Positions 1 to 12,727 of a stretch of DNA of 64,000 bases are shown piece after piece. Source of the DNA: Coccinella septempunctata (lineage: Eukaryota; Arthropoda; Insecta; Coleoptera; Coccinellidae); NCBI RefSeq assembly GCF_907165205.1, contig NC_058192.1, forward strand, positions 14,818,001 through 14,882,000, read 5' to 3'. Made by a program: the position numbers and the translations under genes. The notes beneath the pieces were generated by a model, which did not search any database, had not been told where the DNA came from, and worked only from the letters and a program-made list of their open reading frames with translations. The first letter of the stretch is position 1. Every line of letters begins with the position of its first letter.

Positions 1-1502
1 GCTGTATGGATACAAAGTGGAATTATTGGTAGTGCATTATCAGTATTAAAGAGTAATGAGTGGACTAATCACGATTCCAATTGCCCGAGCAGAATGGCAT
101 TCAATTTCTCTCCTCCTATTTTCTCAGGATTCAAGATGCTCATTACGGATAGTAACATCATCTACAATAATCTACATACCTAGAGCGCCATCATTGGTGT
201 GGCTTGAAATCGGTTTTCACGAAAGGAGAAACGAGTTTCGAATATTGAATTGAGAAAAGCACTGACCTGAGTCAGAAGCTGCCACCACTGAATTAATCAC
301 ACCCATCTAATAAACAATATCCTCGTTCAACATAGCTTGGCTCATCAAAGAAACAATTTATTCTCTCAATAATGTTCAAGAAATACAATGTTTTGTCAAG
401 TGAACATTAGGTACTAAAATACCTAATCGCAAATATGACAGCTTCGTCACACCCACAACATATTGCCGGCATGAAAATTTGTTATAAGTAGTGCCTAATA
501 AACTCATCATATTTTCGCGCAAGCGCAAGACACTTCATATGAGAACTGAAAGAGTCGCCAGAACGGTTTTATAACCAAACCGGACTAGGTACCAAGGTAC
601 CCCAAGTTAAACTCATATAATTGATTGGAAGATCAAGATAAATTTCCGGATCTATTATCTTGTGTCATTCTTCACGCACACCAAGATTAATCCATATCCA
701 CTCCGAAAAAACTAATAAGCCTATCTCCGCCAAAGCATCAGAAATTATGTCAAAACAGCGGAGCAGTATTTCACGAATTTATAATACTATCGAACCTGTC
801 CTCTTCTATAAGTTCATTAAGGCAGAGGAGTTCGAACTCCCAGCTGTATGCAACCATTGTTTGACCGCAACTAGGAAGAATGAGTAAGACACACTCGATA
901 TGCTCGAGGAGACTGCAAACATTTACTGATTCGAGATTCATTCATATATTTGCTGTCAAATTGCGTCAATATTTGAACAGAATACTGAAACTCTTCAGCT
1001 CCTAACACGGAGAGTCTCCTAAGTATGTACCTGTCACGATATTTGAAACTTACTCTACCGTATAGAAAGTGGATGTAAGAGTGTATACTGATTTTGCTTT
1101 AATATCTGTATGAAACAGAGGAACATGATGATTATATGATTATTGGATAAGAGCTTCTTGCTTCAGTTCTGCTTGAACTGTTTTGCTCGCATTCCTCTAC
1201 TCTAGATTGCAGATGATTGTCGAAAAAAGGAGTTCATTTTCATTTGGGTTTAAAGGCCTTACATTGATGTGTAAGTAATATTTGAACAACAAATAATCAA
1301 TGAATGAATCCGAAATGAATTAATTCACTGAAACAATACCAGATTGGTAATCATCGAATTGAAGAATAATTTTAAGATAACAAAATGGTTCGTAGAGGAT
1401 GTTACAAATCATCACTGAACTACAAAAGAAATTTTCGGTCGACATAGACACTTTGATGTATCTACATTAACAAACAATTCAGTTGAGTATTTTAATTTCA
1501 GG
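1..1502. other. No supported gene
   Basis: AT-rich sequence with many stops. A 75-codon plus-strand reading at 660-887 is open but matches nothing I know and has no splice signals that extend it. A short inverted repeat (GGTACC-AA-GGTACC) lies at 588-601. I see no element with clear ends. Confidence 0.5.
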
Positions 1503-1810
1503 ATAGTTCTGCAACGACAAATGAGGCATTATAATAATTTGAAGAATGAACACAATTATGCGAAGATAATTCGAAATATAAGGGGGACGTACATCACTTT
1601 TCAAAATTTCTAAAACCAATGGTCATGAATACAACAGGGTAAACGAACGCAAAATTTCATGTGAACAAAAGCATTTCGCTCCAAACGCAACCGTTTTAGA
1701 GAAATTTTACGATATAAATAGGATGAAGAAATCATCCTAGATGAAACTTGGATTCACCAAAATTGATACAGTAACGTCTTCAACATTAGTCTGAGGGTAT
1801 AATGAACATC
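1503..1810 (+). pseudogene. Possible DDE transposase remnant
   Basis: The reading at 1731-1763 gives IILDETWIHQN. It resembles the first-aspartate block of the Tc1/mariner (IS630) superfamily, where an Asp-Glu-Thr-Trp core holds the first catalytic Asp. The codon four positions upstream region contains a stop and another stop follows directly, so no intact frame remains. A second open stretch at about 1503-1610 may be part of the same relic, but I cannot align it. The other catalytic blocks are not visible. This is a short motif match and could be chance. Confidence 0.3.
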
Positions 1811-4800
1811 TGCATCTGCATATTATACTTGCCAATAACTAGATAAAGAATCCCTTCAATCATTTTGCATAATTTAGTTATGTTCATCATATCTTTTCGG
1901 ATTCATTTATTCGCTGAAGTAAATAAACATTGTAAGAATTACGTAATTACCAAGAGCTTTATGTAGAACGGACAACATAGCTGAATTGAAACCTGAAAAT
2001 AATTTGACAAAAGTGAAAACCTCAGATTTTCGTCTTATACATTGTGGAATCTATCAAATTTTCAAGGTCAACCAACCTCTTTCATAAAATGAATGAAGTG
2101 TACAGTGTAGATACCTGAATGTCAACTAATCAAAGAAGTATAGTTTTAACACCTCTTCTTCTTCTTCAGCTCAAACTCTGATCTCTCCTTCAGGTCCAAT
2201 GCAAATGCGCACTAATACATAGATACCTTTATGCTCAATCCTCATAAAATTTGAGGTAACAGCGACAATTTAGGTTAACCAGATCAGCCATACATTTCTG
2301 GCTCTCTGTGAGAGAAATGGTAGGTATCCTTCTGATGTGTATTACCATGGTCGATTGAAGAAGTCCTTAATTGGATTTCAAGACAGGCATCTAAGGAACT
2401 CGTGCATGCACATCAAAAATTCTTTTCATTTCTTGCTTCTTGTGCGCGGTATGCACTCTCAGATTCAATAAGATAATCGTCGAAGCGGATGGAGAAATTT
2501 GACATTGACATTTTCAGCAGATTAAGATCAATGCTTCTGTGTTATTAATCACTGATCACAACAGATAAAAAGAGAATGAGTCTGCGTAGCTAGATGATCT
2601 CTTAATTAATCAATCCACACAATGTGGTATTTTCAACGACCGACCAGCCAGCTGATTTATTTCCCAATAATTCTGCACCTCTGGAGAGCACAGCACTACC
2701 ACTGAATGGAAATCCATAATTCCTCGAGGTGAGGCCAGAGATCGATGTGGCTTAATACCCATAAACATTTCATTTAATGAAGTATGGATGTGTTTATACA
2801 CCTCCAATACCCCTTGCTGAAAAATATTGCCTCGAATTCTTGCTTATACGCTGAAATGTTTATTATGAGGAAGAATTCAAACTCCATCGACTTCTGTAAG
2901 CTCATAAGAACGGCTATTCTCGATATGGAAGTATTTGTTTCTATCCTTATCCATATTATATGCATCTATAGATATTCCGCATGTTTTCTCCTGTTTGATC
3001 TATGGGAACATTTTAATTTTCATCGCAATATGAATTGAATTATCGTTATATATGTTTCAATAAATTAATTTCACACTCGTTGGTGACTCAGAACTTCTTA
3101 AACTCAGCGTTTCAAGAGACAGAAATGCAGTTCAGGACCTTGGTTTTGGTTGATAAACTTCATGAAATACTAATAAGAGAGGAACCGACTCCATACCCAA
3201 CCATCTGGGATCATGTTCGAAACCAACATTAGCTTACCAACTTCGTCTATGTCTAGATACTCGTACATATGTAACACTGTAGGTGATCAATCATAAACAC
3301 CATTTCTCAAAAATTAGGCCACCTGCTTTGTATTTGCCATGCTCTCTTACACATAATTGCTCTGAAGTAAATTATTTCATTATTTATCGCCTACGCTTGG
3401 CAACTTCATAAAATCAATTACCAAGTTTGACATTTCAAATTTTTCTCGCTTGCAATAACATTGTATATCAACAGTCTCATGAGTAAGAAACTATTAGTCA
3501 TATTAGTTGATGGTGAACACCGAAAAATGTTCAATAAATTGATTCTCCACACCGGAAGAATAATTTTCGCTTTTTGTATCTCTACGGAAACGAATATAGA
3601 TTTTCTGCAGAAATGACGTTTACCGATTAAAAATTGAAATTCAATTATCATCATCGTTATTAAAAATTACGGACAGATCCATTCATTAAATGCTTTCGTA
3701 AAAGAACCAATATATATTACTCTATTCCTCACCTAAAATATCAATTAATCAATAAATATTTAATGAAGACAATTATTGGTTTAATTACAGGATACGAACA
3801 GCACGCATATTGCGTATTGTTCAAACACATTAACTACACAATAATACTGCAGTGTTTTTCTTCTTGAGTTGTTAAGGAGCCGGTAAGAGAAACTCATAAA
3901 TCACTTATTTTTCAAGGCATATGACCAATCGAAAATCGCACTATCACACCTATGAATTAGTAAGCCTCCACTCAATTGATTGTTACAACAGTTGTTATAT
4001 ATTAATTTGTATTAACACACTTTCACTCTCACAAATGTGTTCTTTCGTCTATGAAATTGGTTTTTCATGGCTGATTTTCGTGATGTATAATAAGCCGAGA
4101 GGAATTCGATAAAAGTGCATGGGTTTATCAGCTTGAATAATCAAGATACTTCTCAGATGAATGTTTGTAGCTAGTGAAATACACTGTTGCTGCAATTGAA
4201 CTATTCTTCGAAAAATATACATTTCAAAATACTATGAAGGTTATTTATTTTAGGAGTTAAAGAAATCACATTTATACAACAAATTGTTTTAATAAATCCA
4301 TTTATGCTAGGCATCTGTTTTTTATATCAATAAGTATAGATCTTTTTTCTATGAAATTTCAAAAATACTCAAACAAATGTTTCATAAGCTTCGCCTTTCG
4401 TTTTTGTTTCATCCTGTCTAAAATAAAAAATATGGACTTTTCTAAGGTAATCGATGAATTGATTCTCTAAGAAAAAATTTTTCTAAAATCTTCACTAGTT
4501 TTCCAATGATTGTAAAATTGAAATGAACATTATTCATTCATTGTTATGTTATCCTTACATTCTGGATCAAATCAATTTACAAACTGAATATATTATTAAA
4601 GAATTTTTTAACATATAATGATAAAACTTTTATGCTGGTTAATTATTCCACCAAACCTCATTGCCAATATTTAATAACTTCCATAATACCGAAGAAATGT
4701 GAAACTCATTGTGCACTCTGGATAATTGCGAAATGTCTCAATTTCCTGCTTATCTCTGCAACACTCCATTTAGCAGGCAAACTGTATTAACTGTCATAAA

Positions 4801-5163
4801 ACTTGAACCAGATTAAATCGCAAAAACAAATAATTACATGTAATTCCCTAACAGATAGGAGATTTAAGGGGGGCTAGCTGGAAATTGCAAACGCAGAATT
4901 TAATTGATATCGAATTATGGTGTATGCACACGCAAAGGTTTAACGTAATGGCATTTCGAGGATATGGAAAAATCTATTATAGCGAAAAGGCGTTATTTCC
5001 TTCTATGAAAGCACAAAATTTCACATGGTGAATATATTGATATCAGGAAGTCGTTATCAGTTAAAAAGCGAAGAGAACAAATTTTTCAATTTTATTCACG
5101 CAAGGCTTAAGATAGAGATACAAATTTCTACATATTGTCATAGGGTTTTTTCGCTAACAGCAT
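1811..5163. other. No supported gene
   Basis: Mostly AT-rich. There are two open readings with a splice-acceptor-like start: minus strand from about 2816 down to 2610 (Gln-Gly-Val-Leu-Glu start, about 68 residues to a stop) and plus strand from about 3101 to 3232. Either could be a terminal exon, but neither has a partner exon or a family I recognise. An acceptor-like site near 3790 and a donor-like site near 3881 enclose stops in all frames. Confidence 0.45.
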
Positions 5164-5280
5164 AACGGCCAATTTCATAATAACACTTAAAGTCCCTTTA
5201 AGCTTCCTTTAGTGTCATTTTTAGTAGAGCTAAAAGAAGCTTAAAATCAAAGGAATTTTATTCATTAAAGTGGCCGTAAG
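5164..5280. repeat. Short inverted-repeat element (copy A)
   Basis: A foldback of about 117 bp. Its ends read AACGGCCAATTTCAT and, reverse-complemented, TTACGGCCACTTTAAT. The centre, with AGTGTCATTTTTAGTAG flanked by AAGCTT-containing arms, matches the element at 11319-11440. Two dispersed copies with the same core and inverted ends are what a MITE family looks like. The family is not one I can name. Confidence 0.6.
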
Positions 5281-7160
5281 TCAGTATTTCATATCTTGAT
5301 ATTCCTTCAATCAACAATGTGAGGATATGGTTTCTCAACTCATGTAAATGTTTGAAGCATTACCAAAATATATCTTGAAATGAATTTTTTTTTGTGTGGT
5401 ACTATCTCTATTAGCAAAGACTTTTTATAAGGATTACCAATGATATATTCAAAAAGTGTTTCATCAATTATACCATTTATGGATCCATAAGAAGGTTTAA
5501 AAAGTTGGTTATCTTATTATGAATACTCCCAATATGATTACATAAAAATCACGATGCTCAAATCTAACGCCCATTGATTTACATAAAATTGAGGTCACTT
5601 CTGTTGAATAATAATGTAAATATCGAAATGAGATGAAACCAACAGGTTGAATTTGAAAAAACCGAGCAGTAATACCGTAACCAGTGAAATAAATCTTTGG
5701 ACGTGTCACTTAAAAACAAAACATGAAGTCGGTTGACACGCACCTACCACAAGAAGAGGAGAACAGGGTAATTAATGTGAAGAAGTGTCCGGACACACCT
5801 TTTCTGTTTATTATAAATGGAAATCGGCTTGATTTATAAACTGTGTCAACCAATTTATCACGGACGTAAATTCGTTGCCGACTCTCTGAATGATCGGTAA
5901 TTTATTTATGACCCTTTGGTGCGATTCTCTGCAATGCCTCCAAAAACAGAGGATTAATTGCTGATCGAAATATGGAACGCACTCAATTCAGGAGTATTCG
6001 TATGTTGACAGCACTGATTACTTGTAAGATTTGGTTTTATTTCTTACAATCATATCGACAATTATTTGCTTGAATATCTCCGACATTATGTGAAAATAGA
6101 AATAAAAATATATCGAATATATCTTGACATGAAGAATATAATACCTATATAAAAAAATAAACAACTCACTTATATTTTACCACTCGGTTAGCCATGGAAA
6201 TTTGACACATTCCACTCTAGTATGAAAATGGGGGGTCAAGACGCTTGTCAAAACATTTTCGGGTTTTAAATCAGCGCAATGTTGTACGTTCTACGTAAAA
6301 GTGGCAGTAATTATGTATTTTCTTTAAAAAATAAATTAATTCGAAAATATGTGTTAAACATAACTAACGTTCATACAAACAGGTTGAATGGATTCCTTAT
6401 ATAGTTATTTGCATGGAAAGTACAAGATATCAGTCTTTAAATATATTTATTTCAGCAGTTAGTGACACATAATAATATGCAGTTGTTTGAGAAGAGTTAA
6501 TGTTGGTTATCTCCTTTGGCTAAAGGTTGAAAATCCTAATCTCCATCTTCAATCTCTTCAGAACAAAGATAGATTTTCGGCGTTCACACCAATGAAAGCA
6601 ATTTTGTGACAAATAGAAATTTTGTGAATATATTGCACAATCCTTTCTGAGTCTTCAAAAAACATATCTACTTCTGATGGCTGTCAATGATTAAATAATA
6701 ATTGATACTACGAACAAAAACAATTGGGAAATCAACCTCTATTTAAAAAACGTTCAGGTTGACAAAATCTTTGACTAATTTTAAACAGGAATGTTTCTGT
6801 CAGTACTACCATCTAGAATTTTCATATCGACGATGAAGTCGGACCATGGTTCGGTTTGAAAGAGAAGGATAGGGTGATAACCTTAGAAAACTAGGTTTCA
6901 AGCTTTCAATGCTCAATGTTTCTCCTTTGTATGATGTTCATGGAAATTTTTGAAGGCCCGAGATAAAGTTTGAGAGCTGATTTGTCATAAATTTTATTAG
7001 TCGCGCCAGTTTTTGCAGATGTGAATTCGAAACGCTCGAAAATGTTAAGAAGTTGTGACACCCCAACTCGTGTTTACAATAATGATCAGATATTTTATAG
7101 TCCCGAATGGACTTAGTGAATGATGAAACAGCTTAAATTTTAAATTAGTATCGCCTCTAA
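5281..7160. other. No supported gene
   Basis: AT-rich, no convincing reading frame. A segment near 6995-7035 (TTTTATTAGTCGCGCC) resembles one near 10857-10880 (TTTTATTAGTCGTGCT), and a shorter match lies near 35215. This may be a dispersed retroelement fragment, possibly linked to the ribozyme-like motif just downstream. Confidence 0.4.
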
Positions 7161-7230
7161 GCCGTGACACTGCTGTTAGCCCATTGACATTGACACGTGT
7201 TTCGTGCTTTCAACCCTCATCAGTACGGTG
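7161..7230 (-). ncRNA. Hammerhead-ribozyme-like motif
   Basis: Read on the minus strand from 7230 to 7161, the sequence holds CUGAUGAG (7223-7216), a short helix II, CGAAAC (7204-7199) and a GUGUC cleavage-site block (7170-7166) followed by ACGG. Helix I can pair CCGU (7228-7225) with ACGG (7165-7162), with one unpaired A next to the core. Helix II pairs GGGU with GCAC around UGAAA with one mismatch. Helix III pairs CAC with GUG across a large loop. This is the type I arrangement. Hammerheads of this kind are known from the terminal repeats of Penelope-like retroelements. The mismatch and bulge suggest a decayed copy. No reverse transcriptase remnant was found next to it. Confidence 0.5.
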
Positions 7231-9559
7231 AAGAAATTGCAAGGACGAGCTTGGTAGTAAAACAATAAATCAATAGAGTCAGCAAGTAGAGCTCCACATT
7301 TGCTTGTCTGTTTAGCAGACCCTGCATTTTCTTGGTTCATTGTTAAGTTTTACACCCAGTTTTGCTCATCATTGCATTTTTTTACGTCCATCAATATTTC
7401 CTCAGAATTCTCTTCTTTCATATAAATATAGAATTTGTGCTGAAGTTATGTCTACATTTAAAATAAAGTTGTTCAAACATTCCGAGATTTATTTAATATG
7501 ATGCGACAAGGGAAAATATAGTACCTTCTTCTAATATAGACAAGAATAAAAATCCTACGAATGAAACAAATTTATGCTATTGCTGTAAAAAAAATAGGTA
7601 TTAGCTCAGGTGAAAAATGTCAAATCTCAAATTTGGGACACGCTGTATAACATTTCCTTTCATCAAAAAGAAGGCAATTCAAAATATTATTATAGACTCG
7701 CCGTTTTTAATGTCAAAGGATGGCAACTGTGAAAGAATGTCAGTACCGCAACATCTGCTTATTGAAATTTCCAGTCTTATTTGGTGCAGCTCGCGAAGAA
7801 ACCTGAATGTATTCATCATCAGGAGCATCATTACCAATCCATCCATCAAACAATAGGTCCATCAGACCTCCGTCTAAGAAACATCAGCACGGAAAAACCT
7901 GCCGCGCTTATTATTTCCGATGAATTGCGTACGATTTTTTGTCAATTAGGTAGCTGATCAGCCCAGGGTACATATTGATATATCACGCAAGACATGATAG
8001 TCATATTATTACGGGCTAACTGTAAAACAAAATTTCAATCGTAATCAAATCCACGCCCCCTTGGCTCTTATACGATTCGGCCCGGCAAAAAATCATTGTT
8101 TCTGAAATTCGTATCGTGCCGAAAACAAACGCCGCCGGCCGCCGTATTCGGCGTCTTTGTACTCCAGTGCCATGTATTTTTCCTGTCAGAGATATCGAAT
8201 GATGGCATTAATATAAATTTGCCTTCCTACCGCTCCGTTCTCGGTAGTTTATGCAGTTTATTTATCCACTCGTTTCTTTTGTGTCGGTAATTTCGTTTAA
8301 TTTGAGGATTTCTCGGATGGTCGAAGCGATTTCTTGTCATTCATTACGGGTAGAATCGATGGAATTAACATTTGGATTGAGGATGGTGGACAGCATCAAG
8401 AATGAGATAAGCTGATCTTGGATAAATGGACGTATTGGATCAAATCGCACATTATTTCGAAAGTGACGGAACTCAAAAAGGGTTTTGAGTTTTGAGATTT
8501 AGTGTTAGGGAGGTCACTTATGATGTAGTATGAAACTACATATCTACTACTTTTCTGCACGCATCTGCGTGCCTGGAATTACACATTGCCACACAGCTTA
8601 AAATTCCTCCAAATTCATAGTGGTAGATTGAATGTCTATTAGTTTTAGTAGCTGTTCTTTCGCATTAACTTCCTGATCTTCTTTCGTATACCCGTCATCG
8701 TAACATTTATCTTAGAAACTTTTTTTCAAAGTTTATCTGAGGTGTTTAGTCGAGCAGTATTCTCAAAATGTTCTCTGGATTAGTGTCGTATGTCAGACTG
8801 CAAAATTGACAAGAGATCTACCGATTACTTTACTGCTTTCTGCAATTGAGAATCTGGCTTCTCATAGACATTTCAGTATCGACTGTATATAAACTTTATC
8901 AAGTTGGGGAGAAAGATTTTAACGGAGATCATTCATAGAACTCTTAATTGATAATTCAATAGTTGAAATAAAGAAATGATTTTCAAAGTCTCCAGATTAT
9001 GAAAATTCAATAAGTAATAAAAATCAATTTTAACGACAGTGATACGTTGTAGCGTATGAACAATCATACGCTTCAAAACTGATAGATTCGATGGTACTGA
9101 GCTCCACTCATTCAGCATTTGAATCTGAATTCAAAATGAAATTCCAAAAGAATTCATATCTCTATTATGCAAACTTTTAACCACTGTTTCAGGCACACTC
9201 AGTGGGAACTGAGGGTTTAAAATGAGAAAAAGGTTGAACAGAATTTCAAAAAATTCAAAATCTCGACAGAAGGTAATAAATAATATCACCAAAGTTATAA
9301 AAACAGGACCATATTTCCAAAAAATTAATGTTAAGTTGAATTCGTCCGGTTCCTATTCTCTTGTGACAAGTGTGCCATGCAAAGTGAAAATTGAATTCCT
9401 TAGAATAACTTATGAAGTTTTTCATGGCAATAACGAAATTTTTGGGATGTAAAAAGAATAGATTTTGTTGCTTGAAAGAAGAATCCTGATATTCTACGAG
9501 TACTGCCCTGAAAATATTGATTTCATGATCCGTTTGAAAGAACTTTCTGTTCTCAAACA
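7231..9559. other. No supported gene
   Basis: A 79-codon plus-strand reading at 7617-7856 overlaps GGGACACGCTGTATA, which resembles an insect transposon end, so I treat it as non-coding. A GC-rich patch at about 8040-8290 (with GCCGCCGGCCGCCG) stands out from its AT-rich surroundings and could be regulatory or an old exon. Overlapping readings on both strands at 9222-9560 match nothing known. Confidence 0.4.
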
Positions 9560-9742
9560 AAACTCATAAAATTTGATCGAAATCGGACCTTGCATTCCAT
9601 AGTTATGGCTGTCGCAAATTCAGGCCAATGTTCATGAAACTATCTTCGAAACTAATAGCCCCAGGATACAAAACAAGCCAGTTTTCTGGATGGCCTGCAT
9701 TCACCATTAGGCTATGGCCAACGTTTCATGAAACACCCTGTA
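9560..9742. repeat. Repeat-like segment ending in CCCTGTA
   Basis: The segment runs through ATTTGATCGAAATCGGACC and ends GAAACACCCTGTA. Phrases of this type are common in dispersed insect inverted-repeat elements, and the same CCCTGTA end is carried by the MITE family at 51-58 kb. I could not find the opposite end, so this is a fragment or a false match. Confidence 0.35.
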
Positions 9743-10125
9743 CATTGTGTTCGATGGTTTTCATTGCTTTTTTCTGTTAGTTGCAAAATCGTGTGATACT
9801 CCAAAATTAAAAATGATTTTCAGCCATCCACTGCACTACACTAACTTCAAAGGATGTGTACTCAGTGTGGTACAGAATGAAATGAGGTTATGGACAAATT
9901 CCGAAAATATAGTAAACAATAAGGCTCTTATTCTAGAATATGATATATTATGTAATCTGCATCGGAGTATGGAGCCTCAAGAAACGACGAATTCTGTTTA
10001 GCTTAAGAATTTAGTCATTTTTTTTCTTGTAAAGTGAATATTCCACAATTCTTAAAGAGTAGCTCAATTATTTCATCCTCAATCTTTGACATAGTTTGTT
10101 TTATGGACTTTATCTACACCTAAGG

Positions 10126-10307
10126 CCTGCCGCAGACATGCAATTTTCAGTTTTTCAACTGTTTAGTTGCAGAAGTGAGTACAATGCATTTATATGGGAC
10201 CGCGCAGACATGCAACAGAAAAGTTGCAGCGATTGCCTTTGTGTGCGCCCTCGAACCGCTTGCAATCAAACTGTTGCGCAACTGAAAAGTTGCATGTCTG
10301 CGGCAGG
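10126..10307. repeat. Terminal-inverted-repeat element, CCTGCCGCAGACATGCAA ends
   Basis: A compact element of about 182 bp with near-perfect terminal inverted repeats (CCTGCCGCAGACATGCAA at the left and its reverse complement at the right). The internal part repeats the terminal motif once more (GCGCAGACATGCAACAG at about 10201-10217, near AAAAGTTGCAG). Both ends are flanked by CCTAAG, consistent with a short target duplication. The subterminal repeats suggest a hAT-like non-autonomous element, but the superfamily is inference. Readings on both strands here are by-products of the inverted repeat. Confidence 0.75.
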
Positions 10308-11318
10308 CCTAAGAGATTATTTAAGTTGATATAAAGCAGCATTGAAAAAATGTACACTAGGTAGCTTTTTCCTTTCAACTGCACGAATAATCCAGTGCAG
10401 TATATAGTGGTTGCAACGAAGTAAGTGTAGTGTACACTACAATCCGAATGGGGATGCATCGAACGGACCTTATTAGGTCCGTAGTGCACAATTTAAAATT
10501 TCTACTCGTAAATAAAAGAGAAATTGATATTGTTCTCGATCGTTCATAAATTCAAGAAGTGGATAAAAAAATGGCGGCAGTAAAAAAGAGAGCGGAAATA
10601 TGCCACCCACCTGAGATGGTAGTTAAAAGCACTGTCAATCCTCATAAAAAGGAGGGACAACAACACTATATCATATTTCAGGCAAAATTAATGGCCTCTC
10701 GTATCACATCCATAAAGAGTCTCGTATTATGTATTATTAATGTAAAAGGATTTGGGTGCCATTTTTCAAGCCGCCATAGCTCCGAGACAATCCGAATCGT
10801 ATATTTAGGATCTTCCGCTTTTGGCTATATTTTTGGAACGCACTGAATTAGTAGTTTTATTAGTCGTGCTACTTTTTCGCCGCAGCAAATTAGCTGTCAA
10901 TATTTGTAGATTCGAAATTGATAAATGTTCTGGAAACTTGGATATGGCTCGATATAATGACTATTCGAACTGCTTTGTGGACCAGAATTCTCTTCGATTT
11001 TTATTTCGACAAGATAACATTAGGTATATAGATACACGTGGAAATGTGGATATAAAAAAGGTCGGAATTTTTCACAAGAATTTTCAGTTACGTTCTGACA
11101 TTAATGAAACACTTGATTGGAATTATATCGAAAAAATACCACTTTATGAAGTGTGGGTTAAAGTTAGTTAAAAGGTACAGTTATTATTGCCTACGCTAAG
11201 GAATACGATTGGATAGGGGCTTGTTTTTGTTAAGGTGCTATTGGTGAAAACGGGTAGGAAATAATTTGATTTTTTTTTTAATCAATTTTCTTTGATAGCA
11301 CATGTATATTTAATTAAG
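10308..11318. other. No recognised gene
   Basis: Contains an open plus-strand reading at about 10680-10846 that follows an acceptor-like TATCATATTTCAG, and another at 10821-11171 (about 116 codons, opening with TTG rather than ATG). Neither shows a known domain, signal peptide or donor pairing. They may be exon relics or chance. Confidence 0.4.
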
Positions 11319-11440
11319 TCCAGTTTCATAATCAAATTTAAAGACAGTTTAAGCTTAAAGCTTTATTAGTGTCATTTTTGGTAGGGTCAAAGGAAGCTTT
11401 AAAATTAAAGCGATTTAGATTTGATTATGAAACCGGCGTA
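11319..11440. repeat. Short inverted-repeat element (copy B)
   Basis: Same family as 5164-5280. The ends carry GTTTCATAATCAAAT in inverted orientation and the centre has AGTGTCATTTTTGGTAGGG. The right end lies only a few bases from the TA target of the mariner copy that follows, so the mariner inserted at or beside the edge of this element. Confidence 0.65.
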
Positions 11441-11446
11441 AGTATA

Positions 11447-12727
11447 CGAGGATGTATTGATATCTAGTTAGCCTAGACCAGTTCCATGCATAAAAAAAAA
11501 TATTGCGTTACCATAGCAGCGAACAATACCTCATTAGAAGTGTCAGAGTGAAGTTAGGCTCAAAAAGCAAACCAGAGTTACGCAATGAATTAAAAGAAAG
11601 AAGATGTCCACCGATATGGTGAAAATCGAAAAATTGGAGTATCGAGCCATCATCAAGTACCTTATTCAAAAGGGTTACGAGGTAAGCAGATTTACGAAAA
11701 TATGCTTAATACCCTTGGTGAGCAATGTCCTTGCTATGCGACCGTGAAAACTGGACTGCAACCTTCAAAAGAGGTAAATTTTTCATTGAAGATGCTGACC
11801 GATCGGGAAGGCCAGTTTCTTTATCAATCCCCGATGCAGTTCATGACATGATTTCATCAGACCGTCAAATTGGGCTAAAACGGATATCTGAAGCACTAGA
11901 TATTTCATACGAGAGCGTTCATCATATAGTTCACGTCAATTTGGACATGATAAAAATTGCTGCAAAATGGATCCCCAAATGTTTGAATGTTGACCAAAAG
12001 CGTGCAAGGGGGTAAAAGCATAGCTTTCGATCTATGCTCAATTTTAAAACGATGTAGACTTCTTAAACCGAATTGTTACTATGGATAAGACTTGGGTACA
12101 TTTCTACGATCCAGAAACAAAGCAACAATCGATAGAATGGCGACACTCTGGTTCTCCAAAACCTAAGAAGTTTCGTGTTCAAAAATCTGCTGAAAAAGTT
12201 CTCGCCTCAGTTTTTTGAGATTGCCTTGGAGTAATCATGATTGATTTTTTGGATAAGGGTAGAGCAATAACTGGAGATTATTATTTGACCTTACTGACCA
12301 CTCTACGGGAAAAAATTAAAGAGAAAATACGCGGAAAGCTATCCAAAGATGTTTTGTTTTTGCAGGACAATGCCCCTGCATACAAATCTCATGTTGAGAT
12401 GCAAAAACTTCGTGATTTAGGGTTTCAATTACTAGAACACCCCCCGTATTCACCAGATTTGGTTCCACCCGACTATTATCTCTTTCCTCAACTGAAAAAA
12501 AGTTTAAAAGGTCGTAAATTTTCTTTCAACAAAGAGGTTAGGAAAGCTGTGGAGGTCTGGTTTGCAGAGCAAGAAGAAACATTTTTTTTGAAAGCTCTAG
12601 AGACGTTGCAGTTTAGCTGTAATAAATGTATCCAATTAAAAGGAAAATATGTTCAGTAATAAAATATTTTGACATTGAAATTTTGTTGGGTTCTATAATA
12701 GGCTAACAATTTTTCAATATATCCTCA
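11447..12727 (+). mobile_element. Mariner element, copy 1
   Basis: The left end CGAGGATGTATTGA is preceded by TA at 11445-11446. The right end is the inverted counterpart (CAATATATCCTCA), where the last base and the flanking TA are altered. Size is about 1.28 kb, normal for mariner. It encodes a decayed transposase on the plus strand and shares ends and body with the copies at 21815, 37035 and 62818. Confidence 0.93.
11604..12659 (+). pseudogene. Mariner transposase (broken)
   Basis: A DNA-cutting and strand-transfer enzyme of the mariner family. The start ATG (11604) opens an N-terminal helix-turn-helix region. The frame shifts near 11670 and again near 11745, where bases are missing from the AAT-TGG block, and the linker helix region follows (SGRPVS, then IGLKRISEALDIS). 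There is a further break near 12012, and a Trp codon in the VFWDC block is changed to TGA near 12218. The catalytic blocks are visible as TMDKTW (Glu to Lys after the first Asp), FLQDNAP, and YSPDLVPPDYYLF. Exactly 34 residues separate the second and third Asp, the mariner D34D hallmark. The copy cannot make full-length protein. Confidence 0.92.

Noticed and set aside
9222..9560. Overlapping 76- and 101-codon readings
   Set aside because: They overlap on opposite strands, match nothing and lead into a repeat-like segment.
10096..10489. Overlapping readings on both strands around 10.1-10.5 kb
   Set aside because: They are produced by the inverted-repeat element at 10126-10307 and its flanks.
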